A stretch of DNA of 13,491 bases from Candidatus Izemoplasma sp. (GCA_007117555.1 SKGI01000045.1:1-13491); one strand, 5' to 3'. Counted from the stretch's first letter, positions 1 through 6,544 are shown. Numbers and translations are program-made. Notes: generated by a model from the sequence alone, not told the origin.

Positions 1-1
1 A

Positions 2-481
2 AATGGTCATGATACCCATTTTCTCGCAGAACATTTCGCAAAAGTCTATGCATTTGATATTCAAGAAGCAGCAATCGTTAATACGCGAGCGCGACTTCAA
101 AATATCGCATCAACACATGATGTGCAACTCATTTTAGATAGCCATGTGAGTATGAACCATTATATTGAGGATCAAGTAGATGTTTTTATGTTTAACTTAG
201 GTTGGCTACCTGGTTCAGACAAAACTGTTACGACGGTCAAAAAGCATACTTTGCAAGCGCTGAAAACGGCTTTATCAATGCTTGCGGAGGATGGCCTTAT
301 TACTTTGACGGTTTATCCAGGCCATAAAGAAGGTTTAGAAGAAGCGCTGACTATTGAAACATGGCTCAAGACGCTTGACTCAAGGATATACACAGTGCTT
401 TCTTATGCCTTTCTTAATCGAAAAAATGCGCCTTATAATTTGCTGATTCATCGTCATGTTCTTTCTAAACACAATGATTAA
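2..481 (+). CDS. mnmM: tRNA 5-aminomethyl-2-thiouridine methyltransferase MnmM (YtqB family), 5' end cut by window
   Basis: This is a class I SAM-dependent methyltransferase of the YtqB family. Its characterised members (MnmM) methylate the wobble modification nm5s2U34 to mnm5s2U34 in tRNA. The frame is open from base 2 and the gene starts outside the window. The first visible residues form the SAM-binding motif I remnant NGHDTHFLA, followed by the acidic motif VYAFDIQ and then NTRARL. The family signature FNLGWLPGSDKT, close to the usual FNLGYLPGGDKS, lies in the middle, and the C-terminal half keeps a YPGHKEG segment. About 159 residues are visible. Family members are about 190 aa, so roughly 30 N-terminal residues are missing. 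The stop at 479-481 lies 23 nt before the next gene, so the two are probably co-transcribed. The family call is firm; the tRNA substrate follows from family knowledge. Confidence 0.88.
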   Translation, partial: NGHDTHFLAEHFAKVYAFDIQEAAIVNTRARLQNIASTHDVQLILDSHVSMNHYIEDQVDVFMFNLGWLPGSDKTVTTVKKHTLQALKTALSMLAEDGLITLTVYPGHKEGLEEALTIETWLKTLDSRIYTVLSYAFLNRKNAPYNLLIHRHVLSKHND

Positions 482-504
482 AAAATAAATAACCGGAGGT
501 TTTT

Positions 505-1020
505 ATGCGTCAAAGAATTGTGGCGACCATGCCACTTATTGCGTTAACGCTCATGTTATTTAGCGGATTTGTACTTGAAGATTGGTTGTTAGGTGTTACA
601 TTTTGGCTTTTAGTTCCCTTATCGTGGCTACTTTTAGGGAAAAACTTTCGTCGACGACTCAATCAGTCGATGCCACTGATTGCGCTTGCACTGTTTTTAT
701 GGCTTGCGCTTGGGTTTAATCTGGCGCATCCAGGTTGGGTCGTGTTCTTTTTGATTCCTTTATCTGATATCATCTTAAATGGAAAAGTGGACGCTCGGAA
801 GTTAGTTGTACTGGTCGTGACCATCAGTTATTTGGTGCTTGGGTTTACCGTCGAAGGATTTTGGCATCCAGGATGGCTTATATTCTTGTTGATTCCAATC
901 ATCAACAATCTTTTCTTTCCTAACCGAAACAACCCTATGTTTATGAACAAAGATGAGATTAAAGCCCGCGTTAAAAGCTTTGTTTATAGCGGGGATGAAG
1001 ACGATATCGATATTTTATAA
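505..1020 (+). CDS. Small membrane protein with three internal two-helix repeats, function unknown
   Basis: The function is not recognised. The 171-aa protein is almost entirely hydrophobic up to residue 138, with about six predicted membrane segments, and ends in a short soluble acidic tail (about 145-171, ending DEDDIDIL). It holds three imperfect repeats: residues 9-47, 56-94 and about 100-140. The first two both begin MPLIAL, and all three contain a W plus an F-x-L-(V/I)-P-(L/I) core. Repeats 2 and 3 share HPGW followed by a LIP segment (positions 75-85 and 121-131). Similar HPGW hydrophobic segments occur in membrane domains attached to helix-turn-helix proteins, but no DNA-binding part is present here. 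The start ATG has a strong GGAGG at 495-499 with a 5-nt spacer. The gene sits between mnmM and a thioesterase in one transcription direction, with very short gaps. Confidence 0.8.
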   Translation: MRQRIVATMPLIALTLMLFSGFVLEDWLLGVTFWLLVPLSWLLLGKNFRRRLNQSMPLIALALFLWLALGFNLAHPGWVVFFLIPLSDIILNGKVDARKLVVLVVTISYLVLGFTVEGFWHPGWLIFLLIPIINNLFFPNRNNPMFMNKDEIKARVKSFVYSGDEDDIDIL

Positions 1021-1032
1021 GGATGTGTGCCT

Positions 1033-1461
1033 TTGATTTCAAAACATGTCATCATACCGAGATACCAAGAAACAGATCAAATGGGTGTCATTCACCATAG
1101 TAACTACCCAATATGGTTTGAAGAAGGTCGTGTGCGTTTTTGTGATGCGATCAACTTGCCTTTTGATAAGATTGAAGCGCTTGGCTTGCGTCAAGCGATG
1201 ATTGACATGCACTGTCGTTTTTTGCGTCCAGCGTACTTTAATCGTCCATTGACACTGCATACATTCATCACAGAAGTAGGCAAAGTTCGTTTGACATTTG
1301 AGTATGCTTTGTATAACGAAGCGCATGAATGCATTCACGTTGGAAAAACGCGGCTTGCTTGGCTTGATGAAAACTTAAAACCATTAAATCTTGCCAAATC
1401 GCATCCTGACCTTTACACCATGTTACGCGCGCACACTGAGCCCACAAAATCAAATCTATAG
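1033..1461 (+). CDS. Acyl-CoA thioesterase, hotdog fold (YbgC/4HBT-like)
   Basis: This is a single-domain hotdog thioesterase of the 4-hydroxybenzoyl-CoA thioesterase / YbgC type, which hydrolyses acyl-CoA thioesters; the physiological substrate cannot be read from sequence. The signature near the N-terminus is YQETDQMGVIHHSNY followed by WFEEGR. The Asp of ETDQMG (residue 15 from the TTG start) is the expected catalytic acid. The length of about 142 aa fits the family. There is no ATG in frame at the start. A GTG at 1027 and a TTG at 1033 are possible. The site AAGGA at 1019-1023 lies 3 nt from GTG but 9 nt from TTG, and the family N-terminus is usually short, so the TTG is preferred; GTG 1027 would add two residues. 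The gene follows the membrane-protein stop by 12 nt and is closed by the terminator at 1471-1496. Confidence 0.87.
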   Translation: MISKHVIIPRYQETDQMGVIHHSNYPIWFEEGRVRFCDAINLPFDKIEALGLRQAMIDMHCRFLRPAYFNRPLTLHTFITEVGKVRLTFEYALYNEAHECIHVGKTRLAWLDENLKPLNLAKSHPDLYTMLRAHTEPTKSNL

Positions 1462-1470
1462 AGTCTAAAT

Positions 1471-1496
1471 AAAAGGCGCGTTATGTCGCCTTTTTT
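1471..1496 (+). terminator. Intrinsic terminator after the thioesterase / hairpin just before the amidase gene
   Basis: A perfect 8-bp stem (AAAAGGCG at 1471-1478 with CGCCTTTT at 1487-1494) has an 8-nt loop and runs into six T residues (1491-1496). The amidase ribosome binding site starts at 1501, only 5 nt after the T-tract, so this hairpin either ends the mnmM unit or lies in the amidase leader. Confidence 0.85.
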
Positions 1497-1514
1497 GAGT
1501 AAAGGAGATAACGT

Positions 1515-2924
1515 ATGACGATTCGTGATAATCATGAAAAAAATAGTAAAAATGAAACGGCAGAAACCGCTTCAGAGATTCAAGTCAAACTATCATTAAA
1601 GCGGATTGCACAATTTGATGGGTACTTAAATGCATTCGCTGATGTTAATCCACATGTACTCTTAGAGGCCCAAACGATCCAATCACAAAAGCACGGACCA
1701 CTAGCAGGGATGCCGATCGCCATAAAAGATAATGTCTTTACGACAGATGGCCTTCGTACGACGTGTAATAGTCAAGTTTTTAAGTCTTTCCACGCGCCTT
1801 ATGAAGCGACAATCGTCAAGAAATTACGTGAAGCCGGTGCCCTTATTGTCGGTAAGGCAAACTGTTCGGAGTTTGCTTATTTCATAGCCATGGGCACGAT
1901 GCCTTCTGGCTTTGGTAGTTTGCATGGTCAAGTGAAAAACCCTTATGATCCAACCCAAGATCCACTCGGCTCAAGCACCGGTTCAGCCGTAGCGGTTGCT
2001 GCGGGGCTTGTCCCAATGGCTATTGGCACTGAAACAAATGGCTCGCTCGTTTCTCCAGCGATGCGTCTTGGTATTGTGACACTTAAGCCAACACTTGGCA
2101 GTGTTTCACGCCATGGTATTATCCCGATCAGTAGTCGACAAGATACCGCTGGACCGATGACAGAAACTGTACTCGATGCAGCTGTGTTGTTTGATGCGAT
2201 GAAAGGCTATGATGAACAAGATCCTTTATCAGTTGATCACCCGAGTTTGGCTGTATCGACTGCCGAAACCATATCAAATAGCATTAAAGGATTACGTGTT
2301 GCGATACTAGACTATGAGCAAGCCCCTTACACGAAACAAGAACAAGCCATGCTCGATGAAGCCCGCAACCACTTAGAACGGCAAGGGTGTGAAACCGTCT
2401 CGGTTTCTCATAAAATAGATTTAATTTCAAATCTAAAGACGCTTGCGCCTGAGTTTAAACGTGATATTAATCATTTTCTTGCTAAGTTAGGGCCAGCAGC
2501 TCCGGTTAAAAGTTTAACTGAACTCATTGCTTACAATCGCGAACATTCCGCACTTTGTCTGCCGTATGGTCAAGCGATTTTCCATCTTTCTGAAGGTGCG
2601 GACATGAGACTTAAAAATTCGAGTTATTTAACGGCTAGAAAACAACTTGATGATGCGATTGAAGCTTTTTTAGCCATTTTCTCAACACATCAAGTTGACG
2701 CCATTGTTACAGGCCGTATTACTGGGTATGCACCAATTGGTGGTTTACCCTGTTTACATGTACCGGGTGTATCCATGCCGAACGCGGAGCCACGCGGTGT
2801 TTTGTTTATCGGTACAAAGTGGTCTGAGGAGATGCTTTTTAGACTTGGTTATCATTATGAGCAAGCGACGAAACATCGGCAAAAATTCGATGATAAACTG
2901 CTTGAGCCTTATGTGACATATTAG
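1515..2924 (+). CDS. Amidase-signature family amidohydrolase
   Basis: This enzyme of the amidase signature family hydrolyses carboxamide bonds with a Ser-cisSer-Lys triad. The triad can be placed: Lys71 in AIKDNVF, cis-Ser153 in LGSSTGSAVA, and nucleophile Ser177 in TETNGSLVSP. The 24-residue distance between the two Ser matches characterised members. Next come the family segment LKPTLGSVSRHGIIP and TAGPM, and the C-terminal half ends with the typical GLPCLHVPG and YEQATKHR motifs. At 469 aa it is close to full length. There is no GatB or GatC gene nearby and the TETNGS type differs from the GatA pattern, so this is probably not the tRNA amidotransferase subunit. Minor departures are Leu151 where Gly is usual and Asn175 where Asp or Gly is common. 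The start ATG has AAAGGAG at 1501-1507 with a 7-nt spacer. The natural substrate is unknown. Confidence 0.9.
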   Translation: MTIRDNHEKNSKNETAETASEIQVKLSLKRIAQFDGYLNAFADVNPHVLLEAQTIQSQKHGPLAGMPIAIKDNVFTTDGLRTTCNSQVFKSFHAPYEATIVKKLREAGALIVGKANCSEFAYFIAMGTMPSGFGSLHGQVKNPYDPTQDPLGSSTGSAVAVAAGLVPMAIGTETNGSLVSPAMRLGIVTLKPTLGSVSRHGIIPISSRQDTAGPMTETVLDAAVLFDAMKGYDEQDPLSVDHPSLAVSTAETISNSIKGLRVAILDYEQAPYTKQEQAMLDEARNHLERQGCETVSVSHKIDLISNLKTLAPEFKRDINHFLAKLGPAAPVKSLTELIAYNREHSALCLPYGQAIFHLSEGADMRLKNSSYLTARKQLDDAIEAFLAIFSTHQVDAIVTGRITGYAPIGGLPCLHVPGVSMPNAEPRGVLFIGTKWSEEMLFRLGYHYEQATKHRQKFDDKLLEPYVTY

Positions 2925-2940
2925 ACACTTAAAGTATTGT

Positions 2941-2980
2941 GTTAAATGGCTATCACCTAGGTCGGTGTGATAAAATTAAC
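2941..2980 (+). promoter_or_regulatory. Probable msrB-yaaA promoter within a nested palindrome
   Basis: The layout is GTTAA-N5-TATCAC-N10-GTGATA-N3-TTAAC, two nested perfect inverted repeats (2941-2945/2976-2980 and 2951-2956/2967-2972). The right inner arm overlaps an extended -10 element, TGA-TAAAAT (2968-2976). No good -35 is seen. A start near 2983 would leave a leader of about 14 nt, like other promoters in the window. No T-tract follows, so it is not a normal terminator. It could be an operator; no known regulator consensus was recognised. Confidence 0.5.
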
Positions 2981-2996
2981 TTAAGAGGTGAGCATT

Positions 2997-3434
2997 ATGA
3001 CATTTAAAAAACCCGATGCAAAAACATTGAAAAAGACCTTGACACCACTACAATTTAAAATCACCCAAGAGGATGGCACTGAACCGCCGTTTGATAACCC
3101 TTATCATAATCATAAAGAGCCCGGTTTGTATGTTGATGTCGTCTCGGGTGAACCACTTTTTTCTTCTTTAGATAAGTTTGACTCAGGCTGTGGTTGGCCA
3201 AGTTTTACAGCGCCGCTTAAAGAGGTTGTTGAAAAAGAAGATCGCCGGTACGGAATGCGTCGTGTTGAAGTGCGTAGCAAAGAAGCAGATTCACATCTAG
3301 GACATGTTTTTGACGATGGCCCACGCGATCGAGGTGGCTTGCGTTACTGTATTAACTCAGCCGCTTTGCGTTTTATTCCTGTAAGTGAACTGGAAAAAGA
3401 AGGGTATGGCGAGTATTTGGAGCTGTTTAAATGA
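2997..3434 (+). CDS. msrB: Peptide-methionine (R)-S-oxide reductase MsrB
   Basis: MsrB reduces the R epimer of methionine sulfoxide in oxidised proteins, using thioredoxin as electron donor, in the cytoplasm. The whole protein (145 aa) is the SelR domain: TEPPFDNPY near residue 28, [21 protein letters not shown] around 50-70, [19 protein letters not shown] around 91-109, and [11 protein letters not shown] around 116-126. The catalytic Cys is Cys118 in RYCINS; Cys65 in SGCGWP is the likely resolving Cys. The two CxxC zinc motifs of many MsrB proteins are absent, so this is the zinc-free form. The ATG at 2997 has AAGAGGTG at 2983-2990 with a 6-nt spacer. An in-frame GTG at 2988 lies inside that ribosome binding site and is rejected. 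The stop overlaps the yaaA start by 4 bp (ATGA), which points to translational coupling. Confidence 0.96.
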   Translation: MTFKKPDAKTLKKTLTPLQFKITQEDGTEPPFDNPYHNHKEPGLYVDVVSGEPLFSSLDKFDSGCGWPSFTAPLKEVVEKEDRRYGMRRVEVRSKEADSHLGHVFDDGPRDRGGLRYCINSAALRFIPVSELEKEGYGEYLELFK

Positions 3435-4162
3435 AACAACCACACCTTGACAAGACGCCTTTTATGTTTGTGATATCCCCAACAAAAACGATGCGTGAAA
3501 CGTCTAAACTAGGGATTGACCCGCCCATTTATAAACAACAAACTGAATCTATATTGACTTATTTGCGCCAGTTTGATGAGACAAGCTTGCAAGATTTTCT
3601 TCAAGTCAATCCAAAACTAGCGCAGTTGAACTATCAACGACTGCATACGTCTTCAGCAAATGCAATGGCGATTGACGCTTATCATGGCGCTCAGTTCAAA
3701 GCATTAGATCCAGAAACGTTATCAGAAAAAGCCAGGCACTATCTTCAAAATAAGCTACGTATCTTAAGTGGGCTATATGGTTTATTGAAACCGTTTGACC
3801 GGATCCGTCTTTATCGCTTACCGATGGCACATCAAATTGATGAAGTTAAACTCAGTGACTTTTGGCGACCTATCATCAGCGTAGCACTGGAACCTTATGC
3901 GCTTGTTAATCTTGCCTCTCTTGAATATGCCGCTGCTATAGATATGTCGCGGATCAAAGTGCTAGAGATTCGTTTTCAGAAAAAACAATTAGGAAAACTT
4001 AAAACACATGCGATGGATGCGAAACGTTTACGGGGTCTAATGGTGCGTTATGCGGCCGAAAACACTTTAGAAAATCTTCATGCACTTCAGAACTTTCAAG
4101 CGGATGGCTATACGTTTGATGCAGAAGCATCAACAGATCACCTTTGGATATTCTCCAAATAA
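3431..4162 (+). CDS. yaaA: Peroxide stress protein YaaA (UPF0246)
   Basis: YaaA family proteins limit free intracellular iron, and so Fenton damage, under hydrogen peroxide stress in E. coli, and bind DNA in vitro. The biochemical activity in this organism is unknown. At 243 aa it is near the family length. The N-terminal family signature appears as FVISPTKTM (13-21), then a KQQ/LLxxL segment, [14 protein letters not shown] (110-123), YRLPM (128-132), and a late RFQKKQLGK plus [10 protein letters not shown] region (181-207). The start is ATG 3431 with GGAG at 3419-3422 and an 8-nt spacer. It lies inside the msrB stop (ATGA overlap), so msrB and yaaA form one coupled unit with an oxidative-stress theme. 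A second Met at residue 12 could also start a shorter form, but its spacing to a ribosome binding site is poor. Confidence 0.92.
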   Translation: MKQPHLDKTPFMFVISPTKTMRETSKLGIDPPIYKQQTESILTYLRQFDETSLQDFLQVNPKLAQLNYQRLHTSSANAMAIDAYHGAQFKALDPETLSEKARHYLQNKLRILSGLYGLLKPFDRIRLYRLPMAHQIDEVKLSDFWRPIISVALEPYALVNLASLEYAAAIDMSRIKVLEIRFQKKQLGKLKTHAMDAKRLRGLMVRYAAENTLENLHALQNFQADGYTFDAEASTDHLWIFSK

Positions 4163-4207
4163 AAAGAGGCTGACACGTCTAGCGATGACGTTTCAACCTC
4201 TTTTTTT
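4163..4207. terminator. Bidirectional terminator between yaaA and the convergent kinase gene
   Basis: The outer stem AAAGAGG (4163-4169) pairs with CCTCTTT (4197-4203). Inside it, TGA-C-ACGTC pairs with GACGT-T-TCA around a 7-nt loop. A T-run follows on the + strand (through 4207), and the A-run on the left gives a T-run on the - strand, so it can serve both yaaA and the gene ending at 4229. Confidence 0.85.
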
Positions 4208-4228
4208 ATGGGATGTTATCCGTTTGTC

Positions 4229-5869
4229 TTATTCATCAAAGCAAGATCCGCCAATAAACTCACGGAGCAGTGAGTTACAAGGCACGATATGATCCTCGAT
4301 GTCAATTAAATGCTTTAGAAATTTAATGAGTCGGTTCGCCGTAATGAAGTGCTCATGATCACGTGGTATTTCTAGCAGTGTATCCAGCGCATACTTTTTC
4401 ATTACACACAACTCATAGGCAAGCGCACTATTGAAAATGTAATCGGCATTTTCTTGGTGCGGATAAATCCATTTAAACTCACCGCGGCGGACGCTTGGCC
4501 ACATACCGATCGTTTTTGTTGCTGGTGAGTTGCGAAACTTTCGGTCGCGGACAATGCGTCGCAACATCCGCAAATCAGTGATGGATAGCGGATTGTGGTG
4601 GTCCATGTTCATTTGAAGTTGTGGGCTGATAAAAATCTTAAACTTTTGATGTTTAGGAATCAGTTCAGTCAGTGAATCATTTAAGGCATGAATGCCTTCA
4701 ATGATAATGGGATTGTTATCAGTAATTTGAATAGTGCGGTAACCATCGCGTTGTTTGGTCATAAAGTTAAACCGTGGAATTTTGACGGCTTTGCCATCAA
4801 TGAGATCGAGCATGTTTTGGTTAAAGAGTGCGATATCTAATGTGTTGATATGTTCTAAATCAATGATGCCGTCTTCGTTTGGTATAATATCTTCGCGATT
4901 CAAGTAGTAGTCGTCAAGAGAAATCATAATTGGTTTGAGCCCTAAGGTCAAAAGCTCAATCCGCAAGCGAGTAGAAAAAGTGGTCTTACCGCTTGAAGAA
5001 GGCCCTGCAATAGCAATAAGACGGACATTTTCGATGTCATTTAAAACCAAATGGCCAATTTCTGCAATCATTTGGTTGTGTTTCGCCTCGTTGACATGGA
5101 CGAATTCAACCATGGAAGGTCCTGCGGCATGACGGTTTACTTTTGCGAGTGTTTCTGCATGAATGCGTTCAGACCAGCGATTGGCATTGCGCAAGGTGCG
5201 ACTATAAATCGGCGCATCCTCAAAGGGTGGGATTTGACCGTTTTCTTCCGCACGAGGATAACGTAGTAAAAAACCTGGTGAATACAGTTTTAACTCAAAA
5301 TCTTTAAGATAACCAGTTGAAGGAACCATTAAACTGTACATGTAATTCATATAATCATCACACGCATAAAAATGCACGATATCTTCAGGTCGATAATGTA
5401 AGATGTCAAGCTTATCATGATACTGATGTTCTTCATAAAAACGGCTTGCAGCTTTTTTATCAAGCTTGCGTCTTTCAATAGTTAAATCCGCGGCGACTAA
5501 ACGTTTCATTTCGCGACTGAGTGTGTCGATTATTTCACGTATTTTTCCAGTTTCTTCAACACCTTCTATATGGCAAAAAATTGAGCGAGAGATGCTGTAG
5601 TTGAATTTAAAAGAGAGTTTAGGGAAGCAGGTAAAAAAGGCTTTAGAAACGAGAAAACGAAGACTTGCCTCATAGACAAAAATCGCTTCTTGATTGGTGC
5701 TGTCAAGAAACTCGATTTCAGCATCGTAGTCAATAAGATAATGCAGTTCGCGTAGACGGTTGTTGACGAGTGCAATAAAATAGCGTCGTGCTTTGTCCTC
5801 AATCAAAGTGTGCAAACGAACAGGTTCGTGAAAAGTCTTTTTTTCACCGTTTACAGTAAGTGTAAACAT
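4229..5869 (-). CDS. TGS-domain nucleoside kinase (uridine kinase-like, ThrRS-like N-terminal region)
   Basis: This is a three-part protein of 546 aa. Residues 1-60 (MFTLTVNGEKKTF onward) look like a TGS domain as in threonyl-tRNA synthetase. Residues about 60-240 resemble the ThrRS second additional domain, with the family segment LYSPGFLLRYPR near 195-206. Residues about 280-490 form a P-loop kinase of the phosphoribulokinase/uridine kinase class: Walker A GPSSSGKTT (289-297), LDDYY (318-322), and IIIEGIHAL (388-396) as the Walker B-like strand. It probably phosphorylates a nucleoside or related small molecule; the substrate is not certain. This architecture recurs in Bacillota as a 'nucleoside kinase'. 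The start at 5869 is chosen because AAAGGA lies 8 nt upstream; an in-frame ATG at 5878 overlaps that site. The gene is alone on its strand and has its own promoter at 5903-5930. Confidence 0.88.
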   Translation of the reverse strand: MFTLTVNGEKKTFHEPVRLHTLIEDKARRYFIALVNNRLRELHYLIDYDAEIEFLDSTNQEAIFVYEASLRFLVSKAFFTCFPKLSFKFNYSISRSIFCHIEGVEETGKIREIIDTLSREMKRLVAADLTIERRKLDKKAASRFYEEHQYHDKLDILHYRPEDIVHFYACDDYMNYMYSLMVPSTGYLKDFELKLYSPGFLLRYPRAEENGQIPPFEDAPIYSRTLRNANRWSERIHAETLAKVNRHAAGPSMVEFVHVNEAKHNQMIAEIGHLVLNDIENVRLIAIAGPSSSGKTTFSTRLRIELLTLGLKPIMISLDDYYLNREDIIPNEDGIIDLEHINTLDIALFNQNMLDLIDGKAVKIPRFNFMTKQRDGYRTIQITDNNPIIIEGIHALNDSLTELIPKHQKFKIFISPQLQMNMDHHNPLSITDLRMLRRIVRDRKFRNSPATKTIGMWPSVRRGEFKWIYPHQENADYIFNSALAYELCVMKKYALDTLLEIPRDHEHFITANRLIKFLKHLIDIEDHIVPCNSLLREFIGGSCFDE

Positions 5870-5902
5870 AAACACCATCCTTTCAAAATAAGGTGTACTA
5901 TC

Positions 5903-5930
5903 ATTGTATCAAAACACTAATTAAAAGCAA
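5903..5930 (-). promoter_or_regulatory. Promoter of the TGS-domain kinase gene
   Basis: Reading the minus strand, TTGCTT (5930-5925) is followed after 16 nt by an extended -10, TGA-TACAAT (-10 hexamer at 5908-5903). A start near 5896 gives a leader of about 27 nt. Confidence 0.65.
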
Positions 5931-5963
5931 GTCTTTATCCAATCATGACGTGCACACTAGTAC

Positions 5964-5985
5964 ACTCAGTAGTTCAAGTCTGAGT
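5964..5985. repeat. Inverted repeat between divergent kinase and Rieske promoters
   Basis: ACTCAG (5964-5969) and CTGAGT (5980-5985) form a perfect 6-bp inverted repeat with a 10-nt spacer. It ends 4 bp before the -35 region of the Rieske gene. It may be an operator or chance; no regulator family was recognised. Confidence 0.35.
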
Positions 5986-5988
5986 TAG

Positions 5989-6017
5989 TTTTGATTTCTC
6001 ATCAACTATGATATAAT
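5989..6017 (+). promoter_or_regulatory. Promoter of the Rieske ferredoxin gene
   Basis: A perfect extended -10, TGA-TATAAT (6009-6017), is preceded by TTTTGA (5989-5994) at 17 nt spacing, or TTGATT (5991-5996) at 15 nt. A start near 6024 gives a leader of about 24 nt. Confidence 0.75.
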
Positions 6018-6047
6018 GAGATTATTATCCACACAAGAGGTGAAAGC

Positions 6048-6374
6048 ATGGGTTATCAATTTGCTATCAAACTTGATCAAATAGCTGAGGAAACAATGAC
6101 ACGACTTGTCTTGGACACTCAACCAATCTTACTCGTTCATCATCAAGCTCAAATTTATGCGATTCAAGATGCTTGCCCACACATGGGGGCATCACTGGCT
6201 AAAGGAACCCTTTCAGAAGGGAGAGTAGTTTGTCCTAAACATAAAGCGCAAATTGATGTTAAAACAGGTAGAATTGTCAGTAAAGCTAAGGTGCTCTTTT
6301 TAAAACTGCCGACGAAGGCAGCTAAAGTATATCCCGTTAAAATAGAGGATGGCAAAATCTTTGTGGAAGTTTAA
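6048..6374 (+). CDS. Stand-alone Rieske [2Fe-2S] ferredoxin-like protein
   Basis: This 108-aa soluble protein consists of one Rieske domain that should carry a [2Fe-2S] cluster held by two Cys and two His and act in electron transfer. The ligands are clear: Cys43 and His45 in CPHMG, Cys62 and His65 in CPKH, giving C-x-H-x16-C-x2-H. The second box continues KAQIDVKTG, as in ferredoxin subunits of oxygenases and NirD-like proteins (usually FDLxTG). No signal peptide or membrane anchor is seen, so it is not a cytochrome bc-type Rieske protein. No oxygenase, reductase or nitrite reductase gene lies nearby, so the redox partner is unknown. The ATG has AAGAGGTGA at 6035-6043 with a 4-nt spacer. Only one gene is on this strand before the tRNA, so it is probably monocistronic. 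Confidence 0.9.
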   Translation: MGYQFAIKLDQIAEETMTRLVLDTQPILLVHHQAQIYAIQDACPHMGASLAKGTLSEGRVVCPKHKAQIDVKTGRIVSKAKVLFLKLPTKAAKVYPVKIEDGKIFVEV

Positions 6375-6393
6375 AAAAAGACTTTTCAGTCTT
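6373..6393 (-). terminator. Minus-strand intrinsic terminator downstream of the tRNA-Thr antisense region
   Basis: On the minus strand AAGACT (6393-6388), a GAAA tetraloop, AGTCTT (6383-6378) and a run of T (to 6373) form a standard terminator. In the + direction the same stem lacks a good T-tract, so it is at best a weak end for the Rieske gene. It also overlaps the -35 region of the tRNA promoter. Confidence 0.6.
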
Positions 6394-6411
6394 AGGTTTG
6401 TGTGGTAGAAT
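6383..6411 (+). promoter_or_regulatory. Promoter of tRNA-Thr
   Basis: TTTTCA (6383-6388), 17 nt, then TAGAAT (6406-6411) with the extended -10 TGG (6403-6405). The predicted start near 6418 is 15 nt before the mature tRNA. Confidence 0.7.
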
Positions 6412-6432
6412 ACAAAAGTATCAAAAAGTTGT

Positions 6433-6509
6433 GCCGCTTTAGCTCCAACAGGTAGAGCAATTCCATGGTAAGGAAAAGGTTGCTGGTTCGAGTCCAGTAA
6501 GCGGCACCA
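6433..6509 (+). tRNA. tRNA-Thr (anticodon GGT), CCA encoded
   Basis: The full cloverleaf can be drawn. The acceptor stem GCCGCTT (6433-6439) pairs with AAGCGGC (6499-6505). The D stem GCTC (6442-6445) pairs with GAGC (6455-6458) and the D loop contains GG at 6451-6452. The anticodon stem TTCC (6461-6464) pairs with GGAA (6472-6475); the anticodon GGT is at 6467-6469, preceded by T33. The variable loop has 5 nt. The T stem GCTGG (6482-6486) pairs with CCAGT (6494-6498) around the loop TTCGAGT. The discriminator is A6506, and CCA at 6507-6509 is encoded. The anticodon reads ACC/ACU, threonine. Slightly unusual points are a 9-nt D loop with one extra C, and an A-A opposition at position 27-43. 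The gene has its own promoter and terminator. Confidence 0.96.
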
Positions 6510-6520
6510 TCAGTCAAATA

Positions 6521-6544
6521 AGCGTCCGTTCGCGGGCGTTTTTT
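6521..6544 (+). terminator. Terminator of the tRNA-Thr transcript
   Basis: CGTCCG (6523-6528) pairs with CGGGCG (6533-6538, one G-T pair) around a TTCG tetraloop, followed by six T residues (6539-6544). No T-tract exists on the opposite side, so it acts on the + strand only. Confidence 0.88.

Noticed and set aside
122..481. A complete 119-aa protein starting at an internal alternative start at 122
   Set aside because: The frame is open back to base 2 and encodes the SAM-binding motif NGHDTHFLA, so it is the truncated mnmM gene, not a new start.
1515..2924. GatA subunit of the tRNA amidotransferase
   Set aside because: There is no gatB or gatC nearby, and the nucleophile box and C-terminal motifs fit general amidases better.
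2988..2996. GTG at 2988 as the msrB start
   Set aside because: It lies inside the AAGAGGTG ribosome binding site; ATG 2997 has the correct spacing.
5870..5878. ATG at 5878 (minus strand) as the kinase start
   Set aside because: It overlaps the AAAGGA ribosome binding site; ATG 5869 lies 8 nt downstream of it and begins exactly at the TGS domain.
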